Assembly: GCA_963556255.1 (NCBI GenBank)
Contig: OY744607.1
Span: 49,955,346-50,019,345, forward strand
From: Allolobophora icterica
Lineage: Eukaryota; Annelida; Clitellata; Crassiclitellata; Lumbricidae
Length of the DNA stretch: 64,000 nt
Reading direction: 5' to 3'
The notes beneath the pieces are model-generated. The model was not told where the DNA came from. It did no database searches and saw nothing but the letters and a program-made list of their open reading frames with translations. Below are positions 20,727 through 34,554 of this stretch, in pieces; the first letter of the stretch is position 1; each line of letters starts with the position of its first letter. The position numbers were made by a program, and so were the translations under genes.

Positions 20727-21650
20727 GTGACGTATAAGTGCGTCATAAAACTAAATTTAAACCAAAAACACGTTTCACGTTTCCGATCTATTACCGTACA
20801 GACTCACAAAAGACACATTTTAGTAAGTTCTTTCAAAATATGATTTAAATAACGGATATGTTGACAATTTTCCCTGATTCGACTGAGGTTCTATTTAGGG
20901 TCTACATCCTGGGTGATATTGCTACACCGCGCTAGTAAATAAAAAATTCGGAAAATTGTTTTGACCGGTAAGTAGAAAAAGCTTAAATTCAGGCGCTATA
21001 ACAAATGAATTCCCTCGAGTGAAATTTTGGTGCGAGGTCAGAATCCAGGGAGTGAACTGGACGTGTTCAGGGCAGTGTTAGGCCTATTCAAGTCACAGTG
21101 TTTCGTGAAATCAAACCGATGCCGCTGGAAAGGAAGGCAAACGAGCCTGTAGGCCTAACCTTTCTGGTTAAATAGACTGTTGTAGCCTATTGTTGTTGGA
21201 ATGTGGGGTGTATTTACCCCAAGAAGCAGATTTTATGCCCAACAGTGGCGCCATCTAGCTATTATCTTAAATGACCTTCCAATTTCGTTGCGTGATCGTT
21301 CTTTTCAATCAAATGGACGCTGTTGATTTTCTGGTTTCTCGGCGGATATTCAGTCGTTTTTGCGTTAAATAATTGTTCGCACTGTTTTAAATTCCTTCGA
21401 ATATTGTAGGCCTATGAACTATTTTAATCTGCATAAATTTTCTTTATCCTGAAACATTTATTGTTATGTGGTATTAAAGGCGCCGACTCTTTGGGAGCCT
21501 TGGGTGCGAATGCACCCAAAGAGGAAGTTCAGTGGTGCGTCGCACTCAGGAGAATTCGGATCTTAAGACGCAATACATTTCACATGTAAAAACTGCACTC
21601 CACTATTGTCTTCTTCACAAGCAGCAATGAACTATGCATTACATGTGTAG
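20727..21650. other. No gene recognised
   Basis: Ordinary sequence with several TAGGCCTA words. The palindromic segment near 21,495-21,530 (GGTGCGAATGCACCC) could be a small MITE end, but no partner was found. Confidence 0.4.
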
Positions 21651-22105
21651 CGTAACTTGGGGCAATATGGACCACTTAACATAAATGAGTAGCCTATTTC
21701 TAAGCAAAATTAAGAATGCATACAGTCCAATTAAATTGCAACCAAATACTTTCATCATAACGAAACAAAAGCATAATTGTTTGTGAACAATTAACAACAA
21801 TTTATTTCAAAATTTAAGAGAAATTAAAACTCACAAGAAGGTCCATATTGCCCCATGATCGGGGCATTATGGACAAACCTGAAAGGGGTAATATGGACCA
21901 GGTCCATATTTCCACAGGTCCATATTTCCCCTATCATTGTACATAATACTGCCCGTTTCCTTCATAACAATATCTGGCGCGACCACAGCATAGAGTAGTA
22001 TTATAAACTAGAACAAACTTAATTAAATGCCAGTGACTACTTCCTTCTGTTGGTGACTCACGATGGTCCATATAGCCCCGGGGTCCATGTAACCCCAAGT
22101 TACCC
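21651..22105. mobile_element. MITE with GTAACTTGGGG ends
   Basis: Left end GTAACTTGGGGCAATATGG and inverted right end GTAACTTGGGGTTACATGG form a ~24-bp terminal inverted repeat around 455 bp. The interior repeats GGTCCATATT(T/G)CCCC several times in both orientations. No clear target duplication could be read, so I do not assign a superfamily. Confidence 0.7.
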
Positions 22106-23397
22106 TACTCTTTGCCATCATTTGTTTTCTTGTTTTCATAGGATTTAAGAGCGTGTAGACCAAAATTGTAAGTAATTCACTAAAAAGTAGGGGCCTACCG
22201 TCTGTTAACTGTACGATAAATTTGCAAATTTCCTATATACAAGACATGCTACATAGTACATACACAAATTTCGGAACATGTAGCCTAAGCAGTAAGGTTG
22301 CACAACTATGTCAATCACCGTCACGGGAGTTTCCAATAGGCCTACTTTTCTAACCTCGTAGGCATTCACCTACTTAAGTAACTTAAGGGGAGGGAACTAG
22401 GGGAAGGGGGAAAGGAGCGTGAGGGGAGGGGTAGGAGAAGTGATGGAGGACCCATAGGGCCTACACGCAGAGACAAAAGCAAAAGTCGGTGCCTATTATG
22501 TGGTATATTGAAACAATAATATCACGAGGAAAGTTAAAACCGTCCAAGAGCCCTTGATTTTGCGGAGTTACATTTTATGTAGCGCCGTCGTGGTGGGCTC
22601 CCTGTCAAGACTTGTGACGCTAGGATTTTTCGGAGATTTAGGCCTACATTTACATTTTCAAAGCAGGTCTAATATTCTAGGCTTGCTTCGTTACTATAGT
22701 AGGCCTATTTTAGCTGATTAAAAGCAAGTTGTAATCGAATAGGCTATATAAATTCACCTTGACCTCCTTTACAAATAGCGACATATATGGCCTTGTATTC
22801 ATGTAACCTTTAGGCAAATGAGTTTTATCGTTTCAAAGTATGTAGTTTGTCGCAGCATCATTTTAATTTTAATTTTGCAAAAGGATTGGCTGTGGAAAAG
22901 AAATTACGGATGCAATTTAATCGAAATAAAAGTTACATTTCATTCGTTAGGTGGCCGATATAATATATGGACCTTTTTCTAGCTTCCTTTAGCTTGGATG
23001 TAATCAGTAAAATATGATTGTGGTCCATTCCTTTGTCAATCTAAAGCAATTGGATGAACTAATAAATTTCAAATCGTTGTGACCGATGCATTGTGCAAAA
23101 GGTCAACAGGTTTTGAATTCTGATCATTTCTGAATGGCTGCGTTGCAGTAGAGCGCCTCACAATCCACGTCGTTTGTTTCGAGCGTGTATACGATGCATG
23201 CATATCTATGGATTTATTTACAGATAGAAGCGGTATTTAAATATTCAGTTAATTATCCATCGTGTAATGACATCTAGTATAATTGCGGAATAATTTACTG
23301 ATTTGTGTAACTTAGCTCACAATTTAGGCCTAATTCTAAACGTGTGTGAAAGTATTTGGTGTCAAATACATTCACTCGATGTATCGTAAATATACTC

Positions 23398-23400
<3 letters not shown>
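22106..23400. other. No gene recognised
   Basis: AT-rich non-repetitive DNA with a G-rich patch near 22,385-22,440 and many TAGGCCTA words. I see no exon with good splice sites. Confidence 0.4.
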
Positions 23401-25903
<2,503 letters not shown>

Positions 25904-26808
25904 TATATATATATATAATGTAATATATAATGTGTGCACGTGTGTGTATGTTTGTATGTGGTGAAATATTTTACTTTACAGCGTGCGATTTGTAGTGGAA
26001 GCGTGAAAACCAGCCCCTCATTGATGTAGGGCTGTATAGGCCATCCCTGTAGCAACATTTCCTCAATCACTAAACCCTGGCCTTACCCCACAATCTTGCC
26101 AATTACGAATTTGCACCCATGCTCATGTTTGAACCTGTAAATGCAGTTTACTATCCTTGACGCAAATGGGTCGAACTGAAGTTCGAGATATTTCTCACTG
26201 TTTAGGAATGGGGTACAAGAAGGAAGGGCAGTGCTCTAGTGAACCACAGGCATAACTTTGTATTGTGACTGTGGAGTCCAGTCACCACCACTTTTAAAAG
26301 TGATTGTCACTGTCACCACAACTTTTTGGCCCTGTGCTGAAGTATTTTTTAGCGACATGACAGAGTTATTTTGGTTTGAACTTTGAAGCAAGTTCAAGCA
26401 CCGACAGCGGCGGTGAATTCTTGAATATCGCAATGCTGATAGATGGCTTCACGTTAGCTTACTTACTTATAGTGTTATGTTGCATAAATTGATGACGCCA
26501 TCCACCTTGTAGATGACACAGAAGGGGATTGGTAACCACACTGATGTTGAAATGCGCTATAAAAACACTGGTCTTGACGCCATCATGAGAAGAAGTATCG
26601 ATAAGTTTATTGCGTCTCAGATACGTAGGCGTGGCTTTCATTCAGTTGTTGACTTGTGCGTTGTGACTCGTTCGGGTGAGTCCGTTCCAGAATTTTATGC
26701 ACCGACGGAGGCAGGGATGAAGGATGGAAGGGAGCGAGGAATAAGGAAGACTGGAGACTATGGAGCGAAGGACGGCGGTTTGATGGGTGGATGGACTAAG
26801 AATTGGAA
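25904..26808. other. No gene recognised
   Basis: The left 20 bp is TA repeat. The remainder is non-repetitive. Short open frames have no support. Confidence 0.4.
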
Positions 26809-26955
26809 TCAGTGACCACTGGCGTTAACTTGTCCAAAATATTTGGGGCATTTGGTTATTCATTCTACACTTGTTGCTTTGGGTGTACAGTCCATCTCAA
26901 TTATTGGGGGCACGTGTCTCGGCTGCACCCCAGAGTCTACCCCTATGTCAGTGAC
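26809..26955. mobile_element. Short hAT-like MITE
   Basis: TCAGTGAC occurs at 26,809-26,816 and again at 26,948-26,955, enclosing 131 bp. The ends (CACTGGCGTTAAC and, inverted, CATAGGGGTAGAC) are only partly similar. The call rests on the perfect 8-bp duplication. Confidence 0.45.
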
Positions 26956-27434
26956 AATGGTAGGGGCAAATGGATTGACAGAAGTATAAGGGGAAGGCAG
27001 GAAAATGGCTGAAGCGGGGAACGTAGTGAGGGATGGATGGTCTTGCAAACATGAAATGTCGATGGCGGGAGAGATAACGGAGGAAAAGAGGAAGAAGCGA
27101 AGAAAGTTGTGGAGTGTAGAGAAGAGCGAGTTATTGCAGGAGAGAGAGAGAAAGACAGACAGACAGAGGGGAGAGAGGGGTAGAAACGGAGGCTCCGAGA
27201 GGGGATCTAGAATGAGAAGAAAGGCAAGAAAGAGTCGGAAGCAAAGGAATGGAGGAAAAGTCGGAAGCAGATGGTTGGGGTAAAAAGGAAATTAGATCTC
27301 TAGTGGCATGAAAACTCTTAGAGACTTCCATCTCACATTTTTCGTTAATGCAAGATCGCAGTCGACTGTTGACGGTTAAATATTAATCAGATCGGCATGG
27401 CAACGGACAAAACACATTCAAACCACGACTATTT
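26956..27434. repeat. Purine-rich low-complexity sequence
   Basis: GAGAGA/GGAAG-rich plus strand at 27,060-27,290. The open frames here are compositional. Ordinary sequence follows to 27,434. Confidence 0.5.
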
Positions 27435-27440
27435 TTTATT
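27435..27440 (-). promoter_or_regulatory. Candidate polyadenylation signal
   Basis: AATAAA on the minus strand, about 85 nt past the stop codon of the candidate terminal exon at 27,524-27,810. Confidence 0.4.
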
Positions 27441-27523
27441 TTTTCTCGCGGTTACTGAACTGCACGTAAGTAAGAAGACTTCTCTCAACGTCAACTGGCT
27501 CTAAATCAACTCTTAGTTGAACG

Positions 27524-27810
27524 TCATCGCCGTCTCTTTCCCGCGTCCAACAGCGTCTTCATCATCTTGCGCATGTCCGACGCCGAAACGTTTGAACTGA
27601 GCGGGAAGCGTGACGTCATCGACGGCCTGTGATTGGTTCGGTGACGGGATGGCGTGGCCAACGGAATGCGAGACTCGTCTGGAGTTCCGGAGGAAGGCCC
27701 GTTGTTGCTGTTTGCATTGCTGTTGCTGTTTCGGCCTCCGACTAAGGTCCGATGCCGGTCAAGTGTGCTGGCTACGTAGTCGACGTTGTCCAGGCCCATG
27801 AAACCTATGT
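27524..27810 (-). CDS. Candidate terminal exon ending in GKRRR, function unknown
   Basis: On the minus strand a strong acceptor (CTTTCTCTCTTTTTCACTTTAG) precedes 27,810. The frame then reads IGFMGLDNVDYVASTLDRH, an Asn/Ser-rich spacer, several basic sites, and ends SASDMRKMMKTLLDAGKRRR before TGA at 27,524-27,526. A terminal Gly followed by basic residues is the usual amidation and cleavage signal of peptide-hormone precursors, so a neuropeptide-type precursor is a possibility. I do not recognise the peptide. Upstream exons and a signal peptide would lie to the right and were not identified. Confidence 0.45.
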
Positions 27811-28039
27811 CTAAAGTGAAAAAGAGAGAAAGAAATTGTCAGGTACGGAAAAACTCAGATATCACAAGGAAATAGTCTGATTCTAAGTACATACTTACTA
27901 GCAAGTGCAACACACTATACATTACGACGCAGTCTGTCCTGATAGTTGTTCCGTTAGACTTACAATAATTACGAGTACTCGATATTCAGCATAGGCCTAT
28001 CTGACGATGCAAATACTGACATATATGGATAGTCGCCTG

Positions 28040-28360
28040 ATTACGGCTTGGTTTTGGTGTGACATCGGTTGCCGGGAAGGGGGATAGATGAATGGTAACA
28101 CTCATGGCTAGGAGACCACTAGGGCCGTAACTGTAGATCGCGGTTCGATACCCATAACCCCTCTAGAGCGGCGCCTTGCATGGCTGCCAAAATGTGTGTT
28201 TAATTAGGATCTTGATTGTACTTCAATGTAATCTTACTGCATGCATAGGCTACTTGTCAGGTTGAAAACTTTGAATTAATAAAGAAGATTATTATTATTA
28301 CTTGTGCATTACACATCGGCGCAATAGAAGTTACTAATTACAATTACACTACAAAACGAC
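28040..28360 (+). mobile_element. LINE/SINE tail split by a tRNA-headed SINE
   Basis: The shared tail begins at 28,040 (CGCCTGATTACGGCTTGGTT) and breaks at about 28,073. A second retroposon follows, with tRNA-like boxes (GAATGGTAACACTCATGG near 28,090 and GCGGTTCGATACCC near 28,140) and an ATTATTATT tail near 28,300. The first tail then resumes with TTGTGCATTACACATCGGCG and TTACTAATTACAATTAC. Confidence 0.65.
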
Positions 28361-28600
28361 AATTACAATGGACGGAAGAACATATTATTACTCCGTTTTA
28401 CAAATCCTCTATTGTGTTGTATATACTACAGTCCAGCATTAATTGTAGTATTTCGATGTTGTTTTGTAATTCACTGCACACTTCGAAGTGTACAGTTGAT
28501 CTGAACACAAGTAAAGTAATGTAGCATTTATGTAGCGCCACACATAGACATTATTACTCTGACAAACATTACTTGTCGGTCTGTGATGCTATGACATGTC

Positions 28601-28691
28601 GTATACCCAGTGGTTAAATTTGTCATCTCAGACCAATGGTGCTGGATCTCAGATCCGGCGGGATTCGGCTGAATTTAACCACTGCGTATAC
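28601..28691. repeat. Imperfect hairpin with 20-bp arms
   Basis: GTATACCCAGTGGTTAAATT (28,601-28,620) pairs with 28,672-28,691 with one mismatch across a 51-base loop. It may be a solo MITE or a structured element. Confidence 0.7.
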
Positions 28692-28788
28692 CATGCTCTA
28701 CAATACAATACAACACAATACAAGTTTCGTCTTGTCCACGTCTGAGATATAGAAGAGTCGATCGCGAGAAGATTTCCTATGAATAAAT

Positions 28789-28893
28789 TCAGACAGACAG
28801 ACAGACATACAGACATACAGACAGACAGACTGACTGACTGACTGACTGACTGACTGACTGACTGACTGACTGACTGACTGACTGACTGACTGA
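28789..28893. repeat. (CAGA)n then (CTGA)n microsatellite
   Basis: About ten CAGA-type repeats are followed by about 16 perfect CTGA repeats. Confidence 0.95.
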
Positions 28894-29520
28894 CAGAGAT
28901 AAACAGAGGGTGAAATTGTCTGGGGTTGGAGGGTTCAACCCCCTAGTCTTTATTAGGACCCCCAGCTAAATCTTCATTGTAGACCCCGGGGGTCGTTTCC
29001 AACCCCATCATTTGTGCTAGTGTGATTATACTGTACATATATTTTAGCATTTTCTTTCACAAATCGCTTTGTGGGTTACTAATGAAGTATTGCTCTGGTT
29101 TTTTGTTAGACATGTCATCACTTTATGGAGTTTAAGCTTTCTATTGCATTTTTTTATTTGCTCTGTTTGCAAAATACGGATAAAACATTCAACTCCACAT
29201 GGATCAAACTCATCAAAGTATACCCCCCCCAGTCTTTCTCCTACAATTCTCACACTGCAGATACAGACACAGAAGCATAAGCAGACAGAGACCGAGAAAG
29301 ACGGACAGACGTAGAAACAGACTATTCGAGCAAGACACAGGAAGATAGACAGAGAGACACATAGAAGAAGGAGGGGCTGAGACAATGAGACAGGTGGAGA
29401 GAAGAAGGGAGATAGGGGAAGACAGAAACGGAGGGAGAACGATACAAAAAAACAATACCATACAAAGGCATACATATACAATACAATATTCTTTTAATCC
29501 GTGTGCTCTAGTATTCCGAG
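28894..29520. other. No gene recognised
   Basis: Begins with C/G-run rich sequence (GGGTTCAACCCCCTAG, 28,931-28,946) and continues into GACA/GAGA-biased sequence at 29,260-29,450. Open frames are compositional. Confidence 0.4.
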
Positions 29521-29640
29521 TCATTGTAATTGTAATTAGCAACTTCTATAGCGCCGTTGTCTAATGCACAAAGCATCGACTGATGGCGCACCAAAATCAA
29601 GGCCCAGTCAGGTCAATACCCAGAAGTGAGTCGCCTGAAA
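29521..29640 (-). mobile_element. LINE 3' tail fragment
   Basis: Reverse copy of the shared tail: on the plus strand ATTGTAATTGTAATTAGCAA, then GCGCCGTTGTCTAATGCACA and GATGGCGCACCAAAATCAAG. Confidence 0.7.
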
Positions 29641-29814
29641 CTGATCTTGTGACCGTGCGTCAGTGATTAAGAGAGCGCAGATGATCTGTTCTGCAAAGAG
29701 GAGCATTGTCTCGAAAAAGAGAACTAATCAGGTGGCAAGTATCACGACCCCAGTTGCATGGAACATTGGGCCGGAATAGCTGGAAACAGATGCCCGCATT
29801 TCGGAGAGCCTCTG

Positions 29815-29815
<1 letters not shown>

Positions 29816-29859
<44 letters not shown>

Positions 29860-29990
29860 GGCAGGCAGACAGACAGACAGACAGACAGACAAAAGGCAGG
29901 CAGGCAGAGAGACAGACAGACAAAGGCAGGCAGAGAGACAGACATGCAGATAGACATCAATACATAGACCGACAGACAGATAGATAATAC
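29816..29990. repeat. (CAGA)n microsatellite
   Basis: CAGA repeats with GGCAGG and GAGA interruptions. Opposite-strand open frames encode CLSV repeats. Confidence 0.95.
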
Positions 29991-30940
29991 CACATTATCA
30001 ATATAATTAAGCGCAATCATTATTTCTTGAAAGTTGGAGCCCCAAATATCTCCAGTTATATCCTCGATCATTACTTACAAACCAGTTCTCAGGTATGATT
30101 TTGGCGCCCTATTGAGCACCAATGGGCAGCATGCATGTACTATCTGTATTTTTCATATTTTACTTCATTAAAATTTAAATTCCCATTCGATTATTTGGAA
30201 AAATGTGAAATAGTAAAACGGAGGGGAGGTGGTGGGGGCGCCAAATTCATAGTTCGTCCTCGGGGTTAAAATATCCTAGCTACGCCGCTGCTAGAAACTA
30301 GGCCTAAAATGATCTAAGTCAATTTAAAACTAAGAAATACACTGAAGCTCACATGAACAGTGGAGATTTACAGTTCACTGAATTATGATATCAAAGTTTC
30401 ATTGAAATTTATAGCAACGAATTACGTAATAACTCCAAATTAAACAGTACGTTGACCACAGGAAGCAACAAAAAATATTCCAGGTAGTGAAAGTGCCGCC
30501 CCCTCGAGTGGCCGCCCGGTGCGACCGCACCCCCTTGCACCCCCCACGCGCCGCCACTGGTCAGATATTTTCGGTTTGTTTCGGTTTTATCGACTGTTGA
30601 CTAGATGATGACGGATGAATGGAATTATGTGGACACAAAGCAATTTACATAACAATCGATTACATCATGTACCGAGGAAAAGCCTATTGAGCATGAGACC
30701 CTCTCCTTCGTTTCCAGTTGAACTCCTCTCGTCCAATCGTGTGTATTCGCCTCTATTTCAGCTGACGTTTGCATATATTTACTGCCATTCCTATCGTTCA
30801 CATTAATATTACTTTTTCCCAGAAATTCCTTATTTTGTCTTGGACGCCATGTCGGTTCTTGTTTCGATTCTTTCTTGTCCACGTGACCGTCTGAGCGAGA
30901 AGAGTCGATTGCGAGAAGATTTCCTATGAATAAATTTGAC
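29991..30940. other. Unassigned sequence with hAT-like ends
   Basis: The inverted CAGCGGCGTAGCTAGGATA end near 30,272-30,291 and the inverted CAGTGGCGGCGCGTGGGGGG end near 30,540-30,559 look like hAT termini, but I found no matching partner ends or duplications. No gene is supported. Confidence 0.4.
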
Positions 30941-31145
30941 TGGAGAGAGAGACAGAGACACAGACAGACAGACATACATACATACATACGTATATACATA
31001 CATACATACAAAGACAGAAAAACAGAGACAGAGAGAGAGAGTTAGCGAGATAGAGAGAGAGAGAATGCAAGAGAGAGCGTGATAGAGCAAGAGAGGAGGA
31101 GGAGGAGGAGGAAGAGGAAGAGGAAGAGGAAGAGGAAGAGGAGGA
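30941..31145. repeat. (GACA)/(GA)/(GGA) low complexity
   Basis: Purine-rich plus strand changing from GAGA/CAGA/CATACATA to GAGGAG and GGAAGA repeats. Confidence 0.9.
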
Positions 31146-31390
31146 GCAAGGGCAGTGCATACAATGAAATATGTCTCCTCAGCATCCGATGGCAAGACAG
31201 TTGTTACTCAAAACTAAAGACACCGAACAATGATTTTGGCGACGAAAAATGACAACGATGATATTGGTGGTGGAGGTGGTAAAGAAGTGGTGGAAGGGGT
31301 GGAAGTGGTGAAGCTGGTGGAGGTAGTGGTGCTGCTGGTGCTGTAAGTGATGGCGGTAGAGGTGTTGCTAATGATTACGAGTAATACGAG
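31146..31390. repeat. GGTGGT-biased sequence
   Basis: Loose GTGGTGGAGG repeats; no gene. Confidence 0.6.
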
Positions 31391-31419
31391 ATGATAATGA
31401 TGATGATGCTGCTATGATA

Positions 31420-31454
<35 letters not shown>

Positions 31455-31640
31455 GAAGAGGAGGAGAAGGAGGAGGAGGAGGAGGAGGAGGAGGAGGAGG
31501 AAGAAGAAGAAGAAGAAGAAGAAGAAGAAGAAGAAGAAGAAGAAGAAGAAGAAGAAGAAGAAGAAGAAGAAGAAGAAGAAGAAGAAGAAGAAGAAGAAGA
31601 AGAAGAAGAAGAAGAAGAAGAAGAAGAAGAAGAAGAAGGA
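31391..31640. repeat. (ATG)n(GAG)n(GAA)n trinucleotide array
   Basis: ATGATG, then GAGGAG, then about 140 bp of GAA repeats. Homopurine-homopyrimidine GAA can adopt triplex structure. Confidence 0.97.
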
Positions 31641-32217
31641 CTACTCATGATGATAAAAAAGACAATAATGACGGATGCTTAAGTTAGGTCAATCTGAAAC
31701 CGGTTCTAAGATAGAAGATGTAACATAATCTATCTGTGGTATGTGTGTCTCACTGACTGTCTGTGTGTCTGTGCGTCTGTATGTCTGTCTGTCTGTGTTC
31801 ATTTATGTGACGCCAGGCAGCTTATCTTCTGCCCGAACATTTATCTTAGTCTACATTAACAAAATATATAAATCGATGGTTGGTCATAATCAGTTAATGA
31901 GGAATTAACCATTTTCAGTTAAATCTAATAATGAACAGGCGTTTCATCCGAGAAACAGTAGCAAAGACAGTTAGTATAAGGCGGAGGAGGACGAGGAGGA
32001 GCAGGAGGAGGAGAGTTAACAGGAAGAGGAAGAGGACGAGGACGAGGAAGAGGAAGACAGCAAATATACAAAGATAGCAAATATACAAAGACAGCAAATA
32101 TAAAAAGACTAGAGTATTTACCCGTCATATTATGACGGCAGTGTATAAACTGTATATAGGCCTATATGTATCGTTGGTTAAAATGCTCTGATCGCCGTCG
32201 TCAAGACCGCAGTACTG
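31641..32217. repeat. Mixed simple repeats
   Basis: CTGT runs near 31,745-31,800, GAGGA runs near 31,980-32,055, and copies of an ATACAAAGA(T/C)AGCAAAT unit at 32,063-32,110 that resume at 32,320-32,425. No gene. Confidence 0.7.
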
Positions 32218-32268
32218 ACGTCACAAACGGTTTCTGTTTCACAATAGAACAGAAACCGTTTGTGACGT
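32218..32268. repeat. Perfect 21-bp hairpin
   Basis: Bases 32,218-32,238 are exactly complementary in reverse to 32,248-32,268 around a 9-base loop. The outer arm contains ACGTCACAAACGG. It could be a microRNA-like stem or the footprint of a palindromic transposon. There is nothing in the flanks to decide. Confidence 0.85.
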
Positions 32269-32319
32269 AGCGTTTATCAACAGGCACACGCTCTATGGAT
32301 ATTATATGTATAGATAGTT

Positions 32320-32425
32320 AATGTACAAGAACAGCAAATATACAAAGATAGTAAATATACAAAGAGTAAATTACAAGGACAGCAAATGTACAGATAGTTA
32401 ATATACAAGGACAGCAAATATACGG
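32320..32425. repeat. ~20-bp minisatellite (AGCAAATATACA)
   Basis: Repeated ACAAGGACAGCAAAT and ATATACAAAGATAGTAA units. The same unit occurs at 32,063-32,110 on the other side of the hairpin. Confidence 0.75.
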
Positions 32426-32790
<365 letters not shown>

Positions 32791-33049
32791 GTGAATAAGC
32801 TAGTGCTCTGCGCTTGGCTTTATTATAGTGGCGCTTTATAGTTGCAGACTTTTCAACAGAGTCTGACTCCGAGCAACTGCGCTCTACCGCTCTCCTCACT
32901 TTCCGTTTCACCAGAGGATGTTCTTACTTAACTTGAGAGGCGCTATATGAATGCTCCATTACAATTACAATTACAGTTAGTCGAACATCGATCAACTGAT
33001 TCATTCGGAACTTTTATATAGCGCCTCTCTAAGAAGACTGAGCTTTATA
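32791..33049 (+). mobile_element. Degenerate LINE 3' sequences
   Basis: A GAGGCGCTATATGAATGCTCC and ATTACAATTACAATTACA tail lies at 32,935-32,980, and a TATATAGCGCCTCT word near 33,015. These are retroposon 3' ends lacking clear bodies. Confidence 0.5.
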
Positions 33050-33152
33050 CAGAGGCGTAAAAGAACAGTTTGAACTGGACACTCTATTTTAAATTCACTT
33101 CCACCATAGGCTCTCTCTGTCTCTGTCTGTCTGTCTGTCTGTCAGTCAGTCA

Positions 33153-33198
<46 letters not shown>

Positions 33199-33290
33199 TG
33201 ACCTAATTACGGCTTGGTTTTGGTGCGCCATCGGCTGATGTCTTGTGCAGTAGATCCCGGCGCAATAGAAGTTACTAATTAATAGTTGTC
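33050..33290 (+). mobile_element. LINE 3' end with an internal CTGT expansion
   Basis: CTTCCACCATAGGCT and CTCTGTCT match the copy at 19,260-19,285, then a CTGT array (33,115-33,197) replaces the GTCTTGCC segment. The family resumes at TATTGACCTAATTACGGCTT and ends with GAAGTTACTAATTA. Confidence 0.75.
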
Positions 33291-33585
33291 ATTTTCAATA
33301 ACTAACTCTGATAACAAACACGGTTGCTATGGTCACGGCGTATCTATAGAAGTCGTGAGATTAGATTAGATTTAGAGACGACATCGAATGTTCTGTGACT
33401 CCAGACAGGTTAATATGCAAGCGGCAGTTTCGTTGTCACGTTAGTTTCTGGTCTGTGCAGAGATCGATTTAAGGATTATGGTCCGTGGCTAATGAAGCGG
33501 AAATAAGAACTCGACCGGAACGAATCTTAACGATCAACCGCAGAACCCCGTCGCTCTGATGACTAGATATGCAGACCACATGCTG
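33291..33585. other. No gene recognised
   Basis: Short unique stretch between repeats. Confidence 0.4.
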
Positions 33586-34022
33586 ACAACGACAACATCA
33601 TCAACAACATCGAGAACAACATAAATAGCGACGACAAATAAATTATCATCAGTAATAACATCAACATAATAAAGATCATCATCAACAACATCAACATCAT
33701 CATGATCATCATCAACAACAACATCAACATCATCATCATCATCATCATCAACATCAATATCATCATGATCATCATCAACAAAATCAACATTATCATCAAC
33801 AACAACATCAACATCATCAAGATCATCATCATCATCAACATCAACATCATCATCAACAACAACAGCATCAACATCATCATCAATAACGACAATATAAACA
33901 TCATCATCATTATCAACGACAACATCATCATGATCATCAACAACAACAACATCATCATCATAATCATCAACAGCAACGCCAACATCATCATGATCATTAT
34001 CAACAAGAACATAGTTATCAGT
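33586..34022. repeat. (ATC)n/(AAC)n trinucleotide array
   Basis: About 430 bp of interleaved CATCAT and CAACAA codon-like triplets. Opposite-strand frames encode Asp/Val repeats and are not genes. Confidence 0.95.
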
Positions 34023-34554
34023 CAATCTTTTTATTGAAACCATTTTTCAAGGTACAAGGCATTGCAACATAACATAACTATATATGCAGGCAACAGAAGA
34101 AGGGGTCAAGACCCCGCTAAGAAGGGCCACCTATAAAAATTATGATAACATTTTCAAAATAGTCTTGGTGGCAGCATACAGTCAATGCCTAAATCAATAA
34201 AAACAGATAATGTTATAAGAAACGTAAATGAATCTAATTAAATAATCTTGACTAGCTATAAGCATGAACTAAAATTGAGGTAAATAATAAGTAAACAATC
34301 AGTTTCCTTTAATTAAGAACGTACGAAACGACTGTTTAAACTTTAGTAGATGAGGGGCTTGGTGTATTCTAAGAGGAAATCTGTTCCAAATAATGAATCT
34401 CGTAGATTTTATAGGGAAGCCACGAGTGTTCGTATAAGCATAATATACAGCACGATAGGAGTTAGAGCCTCTCGTTGAGTAAGGGTGGACATCTGAACCT
34501 GACTGAAAGAAACCCTCAGAGCTTGCTGGCAGTAAACCATGCGCATAGCCGTAC

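Larger units (their letters stand above)
27811..28788. other. Retroposon debris, otherwise no gene
   Basis: Contains the nested SINE/LINE-tail copy at 28,040-28,360 and the inverted repeat at 28,601-28,691, with ordinary sequence between them. Confidence 0.5.

Noticed and set aside
28888..29000. MITE around GGGTTCAACCCCC and GACCCCGGGGGTC
   Set aside because: The palindromes are short and no terminal repeat or target duplication frames them.
30272..30560. Complete hAT element defined by CAGCGGCG/CAGTGGCG ends
   Set aside because: No opposite end or 8-bp duplication could be matched.
31412..31650. 78-codon Ser-rich and Lys-rich frames
   Set aside because: Pure GAA/GAG/ATG repeat translation.
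33534..34043. 169-codon Asp/Val-rich frame (minus) and overlapping frames
   Set aside because: Trinucleotide repeat translation; only its ends are non-repetitive.
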